A stretch of 64,000 nucleotides of DNA from Oscillospiraceae bacterium (GCA_017458335.1 JAFTFT010000038.1:1-64000); one strand, 5' to 3'. Positions 1 through 8,695 are shown, numbered from the stretch's first letter. A program made the numbers and translations. Notes: generated by a model not told the origin, from the letters alone.

Positions 1-84
1 AGCCGGCTTGGGCAAAGCCTCTTCTGCCATGGAACGTTCCAGAAAGCTGCAAGGTTTCCTCCACGAGCTGAGTTTCCTTACGCA

Positions 85-109
85 GGCCGCCTCATGGCGG
101 CCCTTTTTC
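85..109 (+). terminator. Intrinsic terminator near left edge
   Basis: A perfect 7-bp stem (GGCCGCC, loop TCAT, GGCGGCC) is followed by CTTTTTCT. It would end a plus-strand transcript coming from outside the window. Bases 1-84 carry no reading frame I can assign; they may be the tail of a gene or an RNA. Confidence 0.7.
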
Positions 110-212
110 TATGTCAAGTCACCTGCAGATTTTACGCTTACATATAGCCGTACAGCTAAACTTAATATTTGAGCATTTTTAGCAATCATTCTCTACAGAA
201 TTGTTGCTATTC

Positions 213-1091
213 TTATAAGTTCATGGCCTGTCTTGGTATATGCAGAATTGAGGCCAGCTGTCTTATGGCAATTCTGGCATCATTCCGGAAGGCTTCATTC
301 TCTGGTTCTATGCTGAAACAATAATTGCTGACAATTTCAGGCGTGTAGCCATATTGCTTACCATAGACTGCCGACATTGCGTTATACAGGACCTGTCCCC
401 ACCTTTGATGATATGAGGATGTGACAATTGTCATCGTCCTGACACCCCTGCTTTTCAAAATAGCAAGTGTATTCACCGCATTCTCTGCAGTAGTCATTGC
501 TCTTTCATCTGTAAAGATTCTGCCCGGATTGACGCCACATTGCTCTGCAAGATACTTGCGCATCATTCCCGCTTCTGTATGGTGTTCCGGATTATTCGAT
601 CCCGTGGCACCTCCCGAGCAGACAAGAATTGTGTTTGGATACATCTTTGCTGCAACTGCGGCTGCTTTACAGCGGCCCTTCAGCTCATCTGTCATCTCAC
701 CGTCTTTTAGTTCATAGCCAAGAACAATAAATGCATGAGAAGATGTATCCGGAATCCCTGAATCGGTTATTTCTGGTTCCATATCATCGTCGTGGTAAAC
801 GTTCAGATGATACTCCGGATCCAGATAAACACTTGCCCAGTGCTCAGCGATTGCTTTGGCTACGTCATAGTCTCTGATACTGACCGCCTTTATCGTTTCC
901 AGATCAAATTGCAGTCTATCCTGTACCTGTGCCGAATCATTTTCATAAGCGTCAAGCAAGTCCGAAAGAAGATGTCCGAAGTTAATCCTGTTGCCTTCTG
1001 CAATCTGGTATTCTGTTGTTCGGGGCTGCATCCCGATCAGAATTGCGGTGAATAGAACAATCGCAGCCATCAAAGTGACAATTCTTTTCAT
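213..1091 (-). CDS. Exported YdcF/SanA-like DUF218 protein
   Basis: A 292-residue protein. Residues 1-20 form a hydrophobic signal peptide or anchor (MKRIVTLMAAIVLFTAILIG). A spacer follows to about residue 118, then a DUF218 domain at about 120-270. The domain starts with the typical strand FIVLGYELKDG and contains CSGGATG, an AENAVNT acidic/amide motif and the TSSYHQRW motif. Family members (SanA, YdcF, ElyC) act at the cell envelope, and their biochemical role is mostly unsettled. The long linker between anchor and domain places the domain outside the membrane. The gene stands alone; GGAGTTC occurs twice just before the ATG. The family call is confident, the function is not. Confidence 0.85.
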   Translation of the reverse strand: MKRIVTLMAAIVLFTAILIGMQPRTTEYQIAEGNRINFGHLLSDLLDAYENDSAQVQDRLQFDLETIKAVSIRDYDVAKAIAEHWASVYLDPEYHLNVYHDDDMEPEITDSGIPDTSSHAFIVLGYELKDGEMTDELKGRCKAAAVAAKMYPNTILVCSGGATGSNNPEHHTEAGMMRKYLAEQCGVNPGRIFTDERAMTTAENAVNTLAILKSRGVRTMTIVTSSYHQRWGQVLYNAMSAVYGKQYGYTPEIVSNYCFSIEPENEAFRNDARIAIRQLASILHIPRQAMNL

Positions 1092-1390
1092 CTGCGAACT
1101 CCTCGAACTCCTTTGATATTCATTTTGAATCCCCTCTATCTTCCCTATTTCTAATCTTCAGCCTAAAAGCCTATACTTCTTTGCTTTACAATCATATGTC
1201 TAAATGATATGATTCTATCGATCTGGAAATCGCATGGTTTACAAGGCATTCTTGTGACACTAAAACAAAACTTAAAGCAAATGAAGCAATCCATTCCGCC
1301 GGCCTATTTCCGAAATGTCTACTGTTTTTTACTTGTCCGGTCTCCGGATCTATGTTATATTCTTTATAATCTCGCTTTCGGGAGATTCAC

Positions 1391-1623
1391 ATGACGTATT
1401 TCCTTACACTGGATTCATATCCGGCTGATTGCACAGCACGAAATTGAAGCTGATTCTGACTGCTGTTTCGACAATCTTCATGCCTCTTACTCTGATCGCT
1501 GGCAGGTATCGAATGAATACCACCTGTATGCCGGAACTTGATTCCCCATATGCCAACCCAATCGTAATGATCGCCGCTCTTGCCTTTGCGATTGGTTCCC
1601 TGCTCTATTTCAAGAAGAAATAG
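1391..1623 (+). pseudogene. corA: Remnant of a CorA-type magnesium transporter
   Basis: An intact promoter (TTGTCC at 1333, TATATT at 1356, spacing 17) and a GGGAGA ribosome site lead to an ATG at 1391. That frame stops after 18 codons. In another frame, from about 1429, the DNA encodes the CorA C-terminus: LTAVSTIFMPLTLIAG, an MPEL motif, and a final membrane segment ending in KKK. The signature GMN is RMN here. About 230 codons of the cytoplasmic domain are missing. This looks like a large internal deletion with frameshift that left both ends and the promoter. The 18-codon N-terminal match is tentative; the C-terminal match is clear. No function is expected. Confidence 0.75.
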
Positions 1624-1673
1624 CGGTTATACCCCCTAATTTTATTTTGCTTCTCAGGAATGCAGGTGAAACT

Positions 1674-2213
1674 ATGATCACATCCGAAACAAAAAGGCTG
1701 TGGCTGCGGCCCTTCTGCCATGAAGATCTGGATCTGATTCTCCGGCTTTATACCGATCCGGAGATTCTTCATTACACACCATTCGATACGCTGAGCCTGG
1801 AAGCAGCCAGACATCACCTGGTGCAAATTGTCCGGGACTGGGAGCTGGATCCCCAACAGAGCTTTGAATTTGCGATGATCCGGAGAGAAGACGGCGAACC
1901 GATCGGGCGCTGTCATATTCTTATCGACCCGGAGACCGACACCGGGATGATCGGATGGCTTCTGCTTAAGGAGCACTGGGGACAGCACTATGCCTCAGAA
2001 TCCGGCGAAGCACTGGTTCATTGCTGCTTCGAAACATTGGGGCTTCACCGGGTCAATGCAGTCTGCAATCCGGATAACATGGCTTCCCGCAGGGTGCTGG
2101 AGCGGCTCGGCCTGCGTCTTGAGGCACATTACCGGAAAAAGTGCCGGTATCAGAAAAATGGGATCATCAGCTGGGAAGATGAGCTTGAATATGCCCGTCT
2201 GAAAGAAGAATAG
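1674..2213 (+). CDS. GNAT family N-acetyltransferase (RimJ/RimL type)
   Basis: A 179-residue protein. It begins ITSETKRLWLRPFCHEDL, the usual start of RimJ/RimL-like acetyltransferases (LxLRPxxxxD). It goes on to the acetyl-CoA-binding region (GMIGWLLLKEHWGQHYASE) and the C-terminal NPDNMASRRVLERLGL motif that packs against the cofactor. The start at 1674 is chosen over an upstream in-frame ATG at 1647 because AGGTGA lies just before it and family similarity starts there. Substrate unknown: homologues modify ribosomal proteins, antibiotics or small amines. Single gene, following the corA remnant. Confidence 0.88.
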   Translation: MITSETKRLWLRPFCHEDLDLILRLYTDPEILHYTPFDTLSLEAARHHLVQIVRDWELDPQQSFEFAMIRREDGEPIGRCHILIDPETDTGMIGWLLLKEHWGQHYASESGEALVHCCFETLGLHRVNAVCNPDNMASRRVLERLGLRLEAHYRKKCRYQKNGIISWEDELEYARLKEE

Positions 2214-2330
2214 AAGAGCAGTGGAACATGCAAATACAGATACACTTGCCTTTTTCTCACCTCATTGTGTCAAAGATGCACAGAAAAAAGTGCAGTCAAA
2301 CAGATTTCTCGATATCTATGTCACGGAGAA

Positions 2331-2843
2331 TCATTTTTCCCGGTCAGCCTGCTGATCCAGATACCGCCAGATAAATCCTCCTGCATGCTTCTGTTTGCCG
2401 TTGGCACAGTTGCGGATACTGGTACGGTTGCTCCCGACAGCTTTTGCAGCCACAGTGGCGCTGTCGTATTCCGCGATCAGATGCATCTCATCGTCATACT
2501 GACCGATGCGACGGTTTCCGGGAGCCGGTTTGAAAGCGGATGCCGTCTCTTTTGTCTCCTCAGCAGAAGCAGCTGCAGGTTCGGATTCTGTTTTCAGAGC
2601 AGTCTCAGTTTCCCGGTTTTCCTGTATATTCGTCTCTGCGACTACAGCAGCTTCGGACTCCCCGAAGGTCTCTTCCAGAATCGTCCGATCCTCTTCTGAA
2701 ACAGTTGGGTCTTTCTTCGTTGAATCTTCATTTGGAACCACAGTCTGAACTGCTGCAGACTCTTTCTTCTTCACAAAATAATATAGGGCAAGAGTGCCTG
2801 CTGCAAGTGCTCCGATTCCAAGAAGCAAACGAACTCTTTTCAT
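2331..2843 (-). CDS. Membrane-anchored protein with a NUMOD1-like DNA-binding module
   Basis: A 170-residue protein. Residues 1-25 form a membrane anchor (LLLGIGALAAGTLALYYFVKKK). Residues about 30-105 are an acidic, low-complexity linker. Residues about 110-165 resemble NUMOD1/IENR1 modules: a YDDEMHLIAEYDSATVAA start, then RTSIRNCANGK and GGFIWRYL. These modules are best known as DNA-binding add-ons of homing endonucleases, but no nuclease domain is present. With KKK after the helix the tail should be cytoplasmic, so the module could bring DNA or another ligand to the membrane. That function is inference. Single gene, transcribed from the promoter at 2898-2926. Confidence 0.7.
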   Translation of the reverse strand: MKRVRLLLGIGALAAGTLALYYFVKKKESAAVQTVVPNEDSTKKDPTVSEEDRTILEETFGESEAAVVAETNIQENRETETALKTESEPAAASAEETKETASAFKPAPGNRRIGQYDDEMHLIAEYDSATVAAKAVGSNRTSIRNCANGKQKHAGGFIWRYLDQQADREK

Positions 2844-2897
2844 GATTTAGTCTCTCCCGGGCAAATAATTCATGTGTTTTGTCGGTTTGTTATTTCT

Positions 2898-2926
2898 ATT
2901 GTACCCCGAGCATGTTTACTTGTAAA
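2898..2926 (-). promoter_or_regulatory. Promoter of the NUMOD-like membrane gene
   Basis: Minus strand: TTTACA (2921-2926), 17-bp spacer, TACAAT (2898-2903), about 55 bp upstream of the ATG at 2843. Confidence 0.6.
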
Positions 2927-2951
2927 TCATTAATATACCGAAGCATATTCC

Positions 2952-2981
2952 TTGACGCATAAACTGTCTCTCTGCTATAAT
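2952..2981 (+). promoter_or_regulatory. Strong promoter upstream of the TPR gene leader
   Basis: TTGACG (2952-2957), 18-bp spacer, TATAAT (2976-2981). It drives the structured leader at 2988-3074 and the gene at 3100. Confidence 0.75.
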
Positions 2982-2987
2982 GAATTA

Positions 2988-3074
2988 ACGAAGCTGTGCC
3001 GCAATTGCGCAGCTTCCTGATCCGGGAGCAATTCCCGTATCTTATATAGAGCGGATGTTTCGGCATCCGCTTTT
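2988..3074 (+). ncRNA. Structured leader or small RNA with terminator-like 3' hairpin
   Basis: Starting just after the expected transcription start there are three consecutive hairpins: GAAGCTGTGC pairing with GCGCAGCTTC (about 2990-3015), CGGGA/TCCCG, and GCGGATG/CATCCGC (3051-3070) followed by TTTT. The last ends 25 bp before the ATG of the next gene. It may be an attenuating leader or a short RNA that partly reads through. I do not recognise a riboswitch class. Confidence 0.45.
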
Positions 3075-3099
3075 CCACTATCTACAATCGGAGGCCATT

Positions 3100-4119
3100 A
3101 TGTCTGTTGATGATATTATGAAGTCCATTACGGCAGGTCTTACAGGTAATGCTCAGAAGGACATTCAGTTCTTGAGGGATCAGATTGCATTTCGAAGCAG
3201 TCAGGAGAACGGCAGGGAGATTGAGCAGGAGTGTAACCGTCTCATTTTTTCTATGCTTCCAACTGAAACGAAGGACCGTTTCACTGATCTAATGAACCGT
3301 GATGCCAAAACATGGCATGGCATCATTTCCGAAGCGGATCTGAATATGAGCCATCACAATGTAGACCAAGTGATTCAGATCCTTGAGCCTGTTGTATCAG
3401 ACCTTTATCAGCTTGAGCAATTTTTTTATCTGGATGATCCTCAAACCGAGTATCATAATTTCACAGAGCTCTTCGAAGAGCTTCTTTACCGCGAACTGTC
3501 TCACAGTGAGCTGGATTACAAGCCGGTCCCGATCCCCTTCTGTGCTCTGTACAGCCGGTATAGCAGCGCGCTTTTTGAAAAAGACCGCTGTGGCGATGCT
3601 GCCGAATGTCTCGAGAAAGCGCTTCGCTGGAACCCGGTCGATACAAATCTCATGTTCGAATACGCAGAGTGCCATAAGGCATCAGGAAATCTGGACCGGT
3701 TCTATCAGATCACACTGGGTGTGTGTGAAGTGGCCTTCCGTCCGGAATCTCTCGCCCGCTGTTACAGGAATTTAGCCTATTTCTTTGCGGAGAAAGAGCA
3801 GTGGGATGTTGGCGCATCCTGTATTTTTATGAGTCAGCAGTATGATCCGGAAAGTGAAATTGCGCGGAACGAACTGGAATATATAGAACATTCCTCCGGG
3901 AAGCCGGTCTCTGACCAGTCCTTCCTGAAATTTCAGCAGTACTGCTCCAGATATAATCTTCCGATGGGGGCCAGTGATGCTGTTCTTGGCACGGCTTACT
4001 CTTATGGTCATTATTTTCTGCAGAATGGTAGAAATGATATAGCAAAATACCTCCTCACCATTTTCTATAATCTGACCTACAACGAAGATGTAAAGGCGAT
4101 ACTGGATGGTCTCCAGTAA
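3100..4119 (+). CDS. TPR-like protein of unknown function
   Basis: A 339-residue soluble protein. The start at 3100 (MSVDDIMKSITAGL) is preceded by GGAGG and is preferred over an in-frame ATG at 3055, which lies inside the leader hairpin. The C-terminal half, from about residue 150, is helical with tetratricopeptide-like pairs, for example YSRYSSALFEKDRCGDAAEC followed by ALRWNPVDTNLMFEYAECH, and a later FFAEKEQWDVGASCIFMSQQ. The N-terminal half has no motif I recognise. Such proteins usually act as scaffolds for protein interaction. Neighbours give no clue, apart from a structured leader that suggests regulated expression. Confidence 0.75.
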   Translation: MSVDDIMKSITAGLTGNAQKDIQFLRDQIAFRSSQENGREIEQECNRLIFSMLPTETKDRFTDLMNRDAKTWHGIISEADLNMSHHNVDQVIQILEPVVSDLYQLEQFFYLDDPQTEYHNFTELFEELLYRELSHSELDYKPVPIPFCALYSRYSSALFEKDRCGDAAECLEKALRWNPVDTNLMFEYAECHKASGNLDRFYQITLGVCEVAFRPESLARCYRNLAYFFAEKEQWDVGASCIFMSQQYDPESEIARNELEYIEHSSGKPVSDQSFLKFQQYCSRYNLPMGASDAVLGTAYSYGHYFLQNGRNDIAKYLLTIFYNLTYNEDVKAILDGLQ

Positions 4120-4158
4120 TCTTTGATATCTCGGACGAACTGAAAGGACGTAATTACC

Positions 4159-4656
4159 ATGAATGAAATCTATTCTCGTGTCAGTATCCGAAAATTTACA
4201 GATCAGCAGGTTGAGCACGAAAAGATCTTAGCCATGCTCCGTGCTGCCATGCAGGCACCGTCTGCTCATAACCAGCAGCCTTGGGAATTCTACGTCGTCA
4301 CCGATAAGGATATGCTGGAGAAACTCTCTCATATCAGCAAGTATTCCATGTGCATCAAAAACGCGCCGGTGGCTATTGTCTCTGCATACCGTACAGATCC
4401 CGATCTTCCCTCACCGGATTTTTTCCATGTGGATATGAGTATCGCCATGGAGAATCTCTGGCTTGAAGCGACTCATCAAGGGTTGGGCGGTGTCTGGATC
4501 GGGACCGCTCCTAAAGAAGAGATCATGCATGCTGTTGAAGCAATCGTTGGAATTCCAGAAGGTCAACGGGCTTTCGCGGTCTTTCCTTTTGGATATCCCG
4601 CTCAGGAAAAAGAGCAGCAGGATCGCTTTGACAGCAGTAGAATCCATTGGCTTTAA
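4159..4656 (+). CDS. Nitroreductase family flavoprotein
   Basis: A 165-residue protein. It begins IYSRVSIRKFTDQQVEHEKI, the FMN-binding RRSxRxF-type start of nitroreductases. The segment MQAPSAHNQQPWEFYVV is the second flavin-contact segment, and GLGGVWIG lies near the C-terminus. The length fits the small homodimeric NADH:FMN oxidoreductase branch. It would reduce nitro compounds, quinones or related substrates in the cytoplasm; the physiological substrate is unknown. AAGGA precedes the ATG. It lies 39 bp behind the TPR gene and may share its transcript. Confidence 0.9.
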   Translation: MNEIYSRVSIRKFTDQQVEHEKILAMLRAAMQAPSAHNQQPWEFYVVTDKDMLEKLSHISKYSMCIKNAPVAIVSAYRTDPDLPSPDFFHVDMSIAMENLWLEATHQGLGGVWIGTAPKEEIMHAVEAIVGIPEGQRAFAVFPFGYPAQEKEQQDRFDSSRIHWL

Positions 4657-4886
4657 CTGTATCCTTCAGATCATTCTGAGTTTAGCATCTTTTTATTAAC
4701 TCACTAAGGAATTGATAAATCATGTCCAACATTATTCTAAAAGAACTGCATTGCATATCGCGCGCTGAAGAGAGATTTATGAGACTGCGCTTCCATACGG
4801 CTTTGATTATAAAACACCACCTGTGACAATTCTGTGATTACCTCTCTGATATACTTTGGCCATAAACAGAGAGGAGATGTTCATAA

Positions 4887-5201
4887 ATGCGTTATATCAA
4901 CTTTGAAGTAATGATCATTGCTTTTGTTGCCCTTAGCTTTCTTTGGACGTTATTCAAAATCATCAGAGTCAGAATGCTGGGCGTAGAAGTGAATGCTTTT
5001 ATAACCCGTCTGGAGGAGCATGAGACCACGGATGCGGATGGTATTCCAAGTGAGTACTATGAGGTCTATGTCCGGTATCAGACAAAGGACGGAAGAACGG
5101 TCAATACATCTCTGGCTAATTCCACTGCATTTCTGAATGTCGGAGACCTGGTTAGAATCAAATATATTCCCGGGCAGGAAGATTATCCTGTATTAGCGTG
5201 A
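4887..5201 (+). CDS. Small DUF3592-like membrane protein
   Basis: A 104-residue protein with one N-terminal membrane helix (about residues 6-25) and a soluble beta-rich part. The soluble part carries YYEVYVRYQTKDGRTVNTSL and VGDLVRIKYIPGQ, which resemble DUF3592-type proteins. AGAGAGGAGA precedes the ATG. Function unknown. Single gene; the 230 bp upstream show no other gene. Confidence 0.65.
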   Translation: MRYINFEVMIIAFVALSFLWTLFKIIRVRMLGVEVNAFITRLEEHETTDADGIPSEYYEVYVRYQTKDGRTVNTSLANSTAFLNVGDLVRIKYIPGQEDYPVLA

Positions 5202-5249
5202 AATACTATATGAAGGCTTTGTCTCAAACAGCAAGTCAGTCCGAATGAT

Positions 5250-5302
5250 ATACTCCCTCTATAGAAGGCAGAGAAAGCAAAAGTCTTCGATAGGGGGAGT
5301 AT
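5250..5302. repeat. Long inverted repeat between convergent genes
   Basis: ATACTCCCTCTAT (5250-5262) and ATAGGGGGAGTAT (5290-5302) pair over 13 bases with one G-T. The loop is 27 bases and there is no clear T-run. It may be a weak bidirectional terminator for the genes ending at 5201 and 5310, or the end of a small repeat element. Confidence 0.4.
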
Positions 5303-5309
5303 TCATGTA

Positions 5310-6266
5310 TTATGCGCAGCTTGTTGTTCCGTCGCTGAATTCCTCTTTTTCAGCGTGTTTGTCAATCCAGAGCTCGTAAATGTTTTGAACTCCTTCATTA
5401 TTAATATAAGCGAGCACGTTGTACGATTTTGAATCCTGATAAACCGCCCTGGCCTTGCACAGTATACAGAGGGTGTCCCCCTGTCTCCCTAGAACGGCAA
5501 GGGGCGTATATTTCACATTGAGGAGATCATTCATTGCACTGTCAAAGAGTGTCTGGATCTCTTCTGTAATTTCCGTTGGTACTGCCGTATCCCATTCTGG
5601 AGCTTCGTCCGTCTTCAGGGAAGATCCCTTTATTTCAATGCCTCCATCCCAGGTGTTGATTCCGCCAAATTCATAAGCATTGATATAGCCCATATCAGCC
5701 AGCTTCTGTGCCGCCTGTTTGGACCGGTTCCCGCTTCTGCAGTAGATCAGGATGATTTGATCCTGATCCGGAAGGGCTTCAGGAGGAGAATCCAGAATAG
5801 ATTCATTTGGAATCAGAATGGCTCCCGGAATGTGCCCGGAGTCATACTCATCCTGCCTGCGGACATCTACGATCACATGGTTGTCATCCTCTGCCAACAT
5901 CTTTTTGGCTTTCTCCTGGGTGATTGACTGCCAGGAAGGCGTGATTTCCTGTTCATATCCGCTTTCCGCCGCCAACGAAAAGTATTCCGCTGCCTTCTTC
6001 TTCCCAAGTGCATCAAGGTCATCCGTACAGGGATTCCCGACCGTCAGCAGCCCTTTTTCATACATTAACGCAAGCCGGTAATATCCTTCTCCATCTCCTT
6101 GAATACCGGCTCTTTTAAACGCTTCTGCTGCTTTTTCATACTGAGGTGGAACTGAATCAAGGAACTGTTCTCCTTCTTCAATCAGCGCTGAATCGGCAAA
6201 TACTGAGGAAGGAGCCATTATAAAGATGCAGATCCACAAAAGTACAAGTGCTGATTTCTTTATCAT
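5310..6266 (-). CDS. Secreted protein with Sel1-like and rhodanese domains
   Basis: A 318-residue protein with a signal peptide at about residues 1-24, ending VFA. Residues 25-105 hold one or two Sel1-like repeats (AAEAFKRAGIQGDGEGYYRLALMYEKG). Residues about 110-210 form a complete rhodanese domain with VDVRRQDEYDSGHIPGA and the active-site loop YCRSGNRS (Cys176). The last 100 residues are a separate domain I do not recognise. Extracytoplasmic single-domain rhodaneses are thought to handle sulfur or redox chemistry; the substrate is not known. Monocistronic. Confidence 0.85.
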   Translation of the reverse strand: MIKKSALVLLWICIFIMAPSSVFADSALIEEGEQFLDSVPPQYEKAAEAFKRAGIQGDGEGYYRLALMYEKGLLTVGNPCTDDLDALGKKKAAEYFSLAAESGYEQEITPSWQSITQEKAKKMLAEDDNHVIVDVRRQDEYDSGHIPGAILIPNESILDSPPEALPDQDQIILIYCRSGNRSKQAAQKLADMGYINAYEFGGINTWDGGIEIKGSSLKTDEAPEWDTAVPTEITEEIQTLFDSAMNDLLNVKYTPLAVLGRQGDTLCILCKARAVYQDSKSYNVLAYINNEGVQNIYELWIDKHAEKEEFSDGTTSCA

Positions 6267-6429
6267 TACGTTTCCTTTCTACAGGTACGATGCAATAGTT
6301 TGAAAGCGCTGCATTAACAGGCCTTACAAACGGTTTCGTCCTTCTGAGTATTTTTTAAATATCAAATGCAAACAGTTTTATTCGGCAGAACGATCGAAAA
6401 GAGCCGGATACGATATGGGTTATTTCATA

Positions 6430-6972
6430 TCATTTGTCAGTGTTCCTGTCACTGTCCTCGGTTTGTATCGTTATTGGATTATCCCGTAATTCCTTCAGCG
6501 CATTGAGTGTATTCAGCAGTTTCTCACTCTTGTCCGTTGCGGGAGCAGAATAATACGCCTCAGGAAAATAATGATAACACTGGTCCAGGATCTGCATACT
6601 TCTGACGAACAGTTCGAAGCAGCACTCTCCCACACAATCCTCTGAAATCTTGGTCGGCAAATCCGCCTGACCGGACAGATTCCCTTCCTTATCCACATAG
6701 AACTTCAGGAAACGCAGCTCACTGTTGATTCTATTGCATGCCTCAAGGATAACTCCTCTCTTATCAGCGCTGATCTTATTCAGAAGTCCGAAGATTCTTA
6801 TCTGAACATCATTGCTGTCATCTCTGTCCTGTGAAATGAAGTGGAAGCGTACTGTCGGACCACCCTGGATATTATATCCGGCATCTATGAAAGAAAGCTG
6901 TTCCGTCTCTACAATGCGGTACTTTATATTGTGATTATTAAAAGCTTCTTGTATCAGATCAATCGTACTCAT
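6430..6972 (-). CDS. YbjN-like protein
   Basis: A 180-residue cytoplasmic protein resembling the YbjN/secretion-chaperone-like fold. It has an N-terminal helix (IDLIQEAFNNHNIKYRIVE), paired strands, the segment ILEACNRINSELRFLKFYVD, and a final helix FELFVRSMQILDQCYHYF, all typical of the family. Members are often linked to stress responses, without a known biochemical activity. Its ATG overlaps the stop of the upstream hydrolase by 4 bases, so the two are translationally coupled. Confidence 0.65.
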   Translation of the reverse strand: MSTIDLIQEAFNNHNIKYRIVETEQLSFIDAGYNIQGGPTVRFHFISQDRDDSNDVQIRIFGLLNKISADKRGVILEACNRINSELRFLKFYVDKEGNLSGQADLPTKISEDCVGECCFELFVRSMQILDQCYHYFPEAYYSAPATDKSEKLLNTLNALKELRDNPITIQTEDSDRNTDK

Positions 6973-7940
6973 AAAGTGCTCCTCTCTTCGGTTAACTCCG
7001 CTTCCTCAAAAATGGTTCCGCAAAACTGCTCCACCAATCGTGTATATCTTACTTTATCAGTTATATAGCTCAGCCCGTGATCCGCTCCGGGGAACGTATA
7101 GCGCCTAATCTTCTCAGAATTGGCTTCTGCAATCCGCTGGCTCATTTCACACGGGACCAGACCGTCTGCTTCGCCGTGAATGATCAGAATCGGCACCTCT
7201 GTATTCTTCACTGCCTCAACAGCATCTGCATCTGTCAACGAAAAATTCCCAAACAGTTTTGCTGCCATGCCTGCCATCGGATAGGCGATTTTCATTGGAA
7301 GTTGTCTCGCCCGGCCAAAATCCATAATCATATCGGACGGCGATGTAAAAGGGCAGTCAGCAAGAATGCCCTTCACATTATGCGGAAGGCAGAGCCCGGA
7401 CGCCATCAGCACGGTCCCTCCGCCCATGGAAATCCCGGCAAGCAGGATTTTTAAATCGGAGCCAAACCTGTCAACGGCATAATTGGCCCAGCTGAGCACA
7501 TCATATCGTTCTTTTACACCAAACGTAATGGTATGTCCCTCGCTTGTGCAATGTGCTCTCTCTTCAATCAAGAGGACATTGATCTCCATGTTAAAGCAGA
7601 TATCCGCTCCGCCACAGAAGTCCCTGGAAGGTGTCCCGCGATAACCATGGCAGAGAATGGCGAGCGGAGCGCCGTCTTTTATGTGATAATACCGCCCCGA
7701 CAGTCTCAGCCCATCATAAGAACTGATATATACCCGCTCATACGGCCTTGCATTGAGCTTGTCTATCATGGCAATGCTGCGGTCAAGCTGTTCTTTGCTC
7801 ATCGGGATAAGGATCTTGTGATCGTCATTCTGCCTTCTTCGAGGAGAATAAAACCCATACCGGTAAATTCCATAGACGGTGGTAACAGTTGCAGCTGCTG
7901 CCGCTGTCAAGCCGGCAGCCAGATATCTAAGATATGTCAT
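6969..7940 (-). CDS. Membrane-anchored alpha/beta hydrolase
   Basis: A 323-residue protein with an N-terminal membrane segment (about residues 5-24) and an alpha/beta hydrolase domain. The oxyanion loop is LCHGYRGTP. The nucleophile elbow is AGISMGGG (Ser171), the acid is in HGEADGLVP (Asp259) and the histidine in PGADHGLSY (His288). It resembles the family often annotated as cell-surface or peptidase-like hydrolases (YfhR/BEM46-like). Substrate unknown. First gene of a pair with the YbjN-like gene. Confidence 0.88.
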   Translation of the reverse strand: MTYLRYLAAGLTAAAAATVTTVYGIYRYGFYSPRRRQNDDHKILIPMSKEQLDRSIAMIDKLNARPYERVYISSYDGLRLSGRYYHIKDGAPLAILCHGYRGTPSRDFCGGADICFNMEINVLLIEERAHCTSEGHTITFGVKERYDVLSWANYAVDRFGSDLKILLAGISMGGGTVLMASGLCLPHNVKGILADCPFTSPSDMIMDFGRARQLPMKIAYPMAGMAAKLFGNFSLTDADAVEAVKNTEVPILIIHGEADGLVPCEMSQRIAEANSEKIRRYTFPGADHGLSYITDKVRYTRLVEQFCGTIFEEAELTEERSTL

Positions 7941-8010
7941 GTTCCATTCTGCTCCATTTTCGAAGTATGCCTGAATTGTTCTGTACCTTTATTTGACGAT
8001 CTCGTAGCTG

Positions 8011-8541
8011 TTAATCACTCCTGGTATCTCCGCCTAAAAAATCATGTACTTTGTTTTTGATACCGGTATGCTTGATCTCACTTCCCTGAACCAGATCTTT
8101 AATCGCCGCATATTTGTCTGCCACAGAAACAATCATACATTCCAATGAGTTTGGGGCCTTGCTGTGCCCTGCCGGCCACATATGACGTTCTATGATATCT
8201 GCAGTTTTTTCTGGCAGATCTTCTACAAGTCTCCGCGCTACTTCGACGGAATCTGCCGGATGCTGTCGGCTGCATTCCTTATTCGATTTATATTTATCAT
8301 ACCGTCCCAGAATTCCGAGGTCGTGGCATAATGCACCTTTTACAACAGCTGAGGTATCCGTACTGACATGTATCTTGCGAAGTGCATAGCAGATCGCAAG
8401 GCTTGCTGCAGCGACTCTCAATGTGTGCTCGCCAACTGTTGACCATCTATGGTGTGTCTGGTCATACGCATGCTGCAGTTCATCTGAATTAAGAATATCA
8501 CTGCCATAGCGCTCAATATCATTCTTATAGCGTCTCTTCAT
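8011..8541 (-). CDS. HD domain metal-dependent phosphohydrolase
   Basis: A 176-residue protein with the HD metal ligands in order: His39 in STVGEHTLRVAA, the His73-Asp74 pair in GALCHDLGILGRYDKY, and later histidines in ECSRQHPADS and RHMWPAG. Small proteins of this sort hydrolyse nucleotides or phosphate monoesters. The substrate cannot be read from sequence. AAAGGG lies at good distance from the ATG. Confidence 0.85.
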   Translation of the reverse strand: MKRRYKNDIERYGSDILNSDELQHAYDQTHHRWSTVGEHTLRVAAASLAICYALRKIHVSTDTSAVVKGALCHDLGILGRYDKYKSNKECSRQHPADSVEVARRLVEDLPEKTADIIERHMWPAGHSKAPNSLECMIVSVADKYAAIKDLVQGSEIKHTGIKNKVHDFLGGDTRSD

Positions 8542-8695
8542 ATGTTTCCCTTTACAACAGTAAAAAACAGATTGTGCTGGAGTTTACGGATTATTGTAGC
8601 AAAGAAACCGCACATTGTCCATATTTCAAACAGGATGATCATGACACTTGCTGCAGTTGCCATTTTCTTTTCCCTCAGCCGAATTGCAGCCCGGT

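Noticed and set aside
1..84. Possible end of a gene or structured RNA before the first terminator
   Set aside because: All three plus-strand frames give short peptides without recognisable similarity, and I cannot match it to a known RNA 3' end.
1209..1394. 61-codon plus-strand frame before the corA remnant
   Set aside because: No ribosome site, no similarity, and it runs through the corA promoter.
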